Assembly (NCBI RefSeq): GCF_001039355.2
Contig: NW_019773548.1
Coordinates: 191,647 to 253,646, forward strand
Reading direction: 5' to 3'
From: Lingula anatina
Taxonomy: Eukaryota > Brachiopoda > Lingulata > Lingulida > Lingulidae
Length of the DNA: 62,000 nucleotides
The position numbers and the translations under genes were made by a program. The number at the start of each line of letters is the position of its first letter. The stretch's first letter is position 1. The notes under the pieces were generated by a model, which searched no databases, was not told the DNA's origin, and worked only from the letters and a program-made list of their open reading frames with translations. Positions 61,971-62,000 of the stretch are shown here, one piece after another.

Positions 61971-62000
61971 CTGGAATATTATATCCACATTTTCAATTCT

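Overview
The window is animal nuclear DNA, AT-rich and intron-dense, most likely from a marine invertebrate. A lophotrochozoan such as a mollusc is my guess, but the sequence does not fix the phylum. The reasons are GT-AG introns, single-copy housekeeping genes with orthologues throughout animals, abundant microsatellites and minisatellites, and short terminal-inverted-repeat elements in the introns. There are no bacterial operons and no CRISPR array. It is a draft assembly: single Ns at 2241, 7809, 17303, 37089 and 47268, plus 114 Ns at 19182-19295, mark joins, and several genes lose or repeat exons at these joins.

Layout. (1) 1654-2698, minus: a membrane-anchored FkbM-family (Star-like) methyltransferase, damaged at N 2241. 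(2) 5381-8136, minus: eIF4A, with the start-codon exon and the last three coding exons present and the middle lost near N 7809. (3) 8269-10099, plus: the 3' half of a Ty3/gypsy-type LTR retrotransposon whose integrase ends in a PHD finger, sitting against the eIF4A promoter. (4) 13763-24930, minus: an RNF13-type PA-TM-RING ubiquitin ligase, essentially complete, although part of its locus is present twice as two diverged (probably allelic) copies. (5) 25389-30870, plus: a complete Na+/K+-ATPase beta subunit, head-to-head with RNF13. (6) 35244-46873, minus: COG3, a Golgi tethering subunit, lacking only its N-terminal part; 1.6 kb of it is repeated exactly across N 37089. (7) 49386-51708, plus: a three-exon cytochrome P450 of CYP2-like type with a TATA box. 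(8) 54876-61970 and beyond the right edge, minus: formimidoyltransferase-cyclodeaminase (FTCD).

The genes do not form one pathway. They are ordinary neighbours: Golgi/endosomal trafficking and ubiquitylation (COG3, RNF13), ion transport (ATP1B), translation (eIF4A), histidine/folate metabolism (FTCD), oxidation (P450) and a probable secretory-pathway methyltransferase.

The most unusual signals are: (a) the integrase-PHD fusion lodged at a housekeeping promoter, which suggests chromatin-guided integration; (b) three tandem arrays (34 bp, 28 bp and 56 bp units) in RNF13 and COG3 whose unit spans an exon end plus its 5' splice site, so each array lays out consecutive decoy splice donors behind the real one; (c) several MITE-like elements, including one with TTAA ends, one with an 8-bp target duplication, and a long foldback element after the P450. 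Exon boundaries were set by hand from splice consensus, reading frame and recalled protein families; no database search was run.
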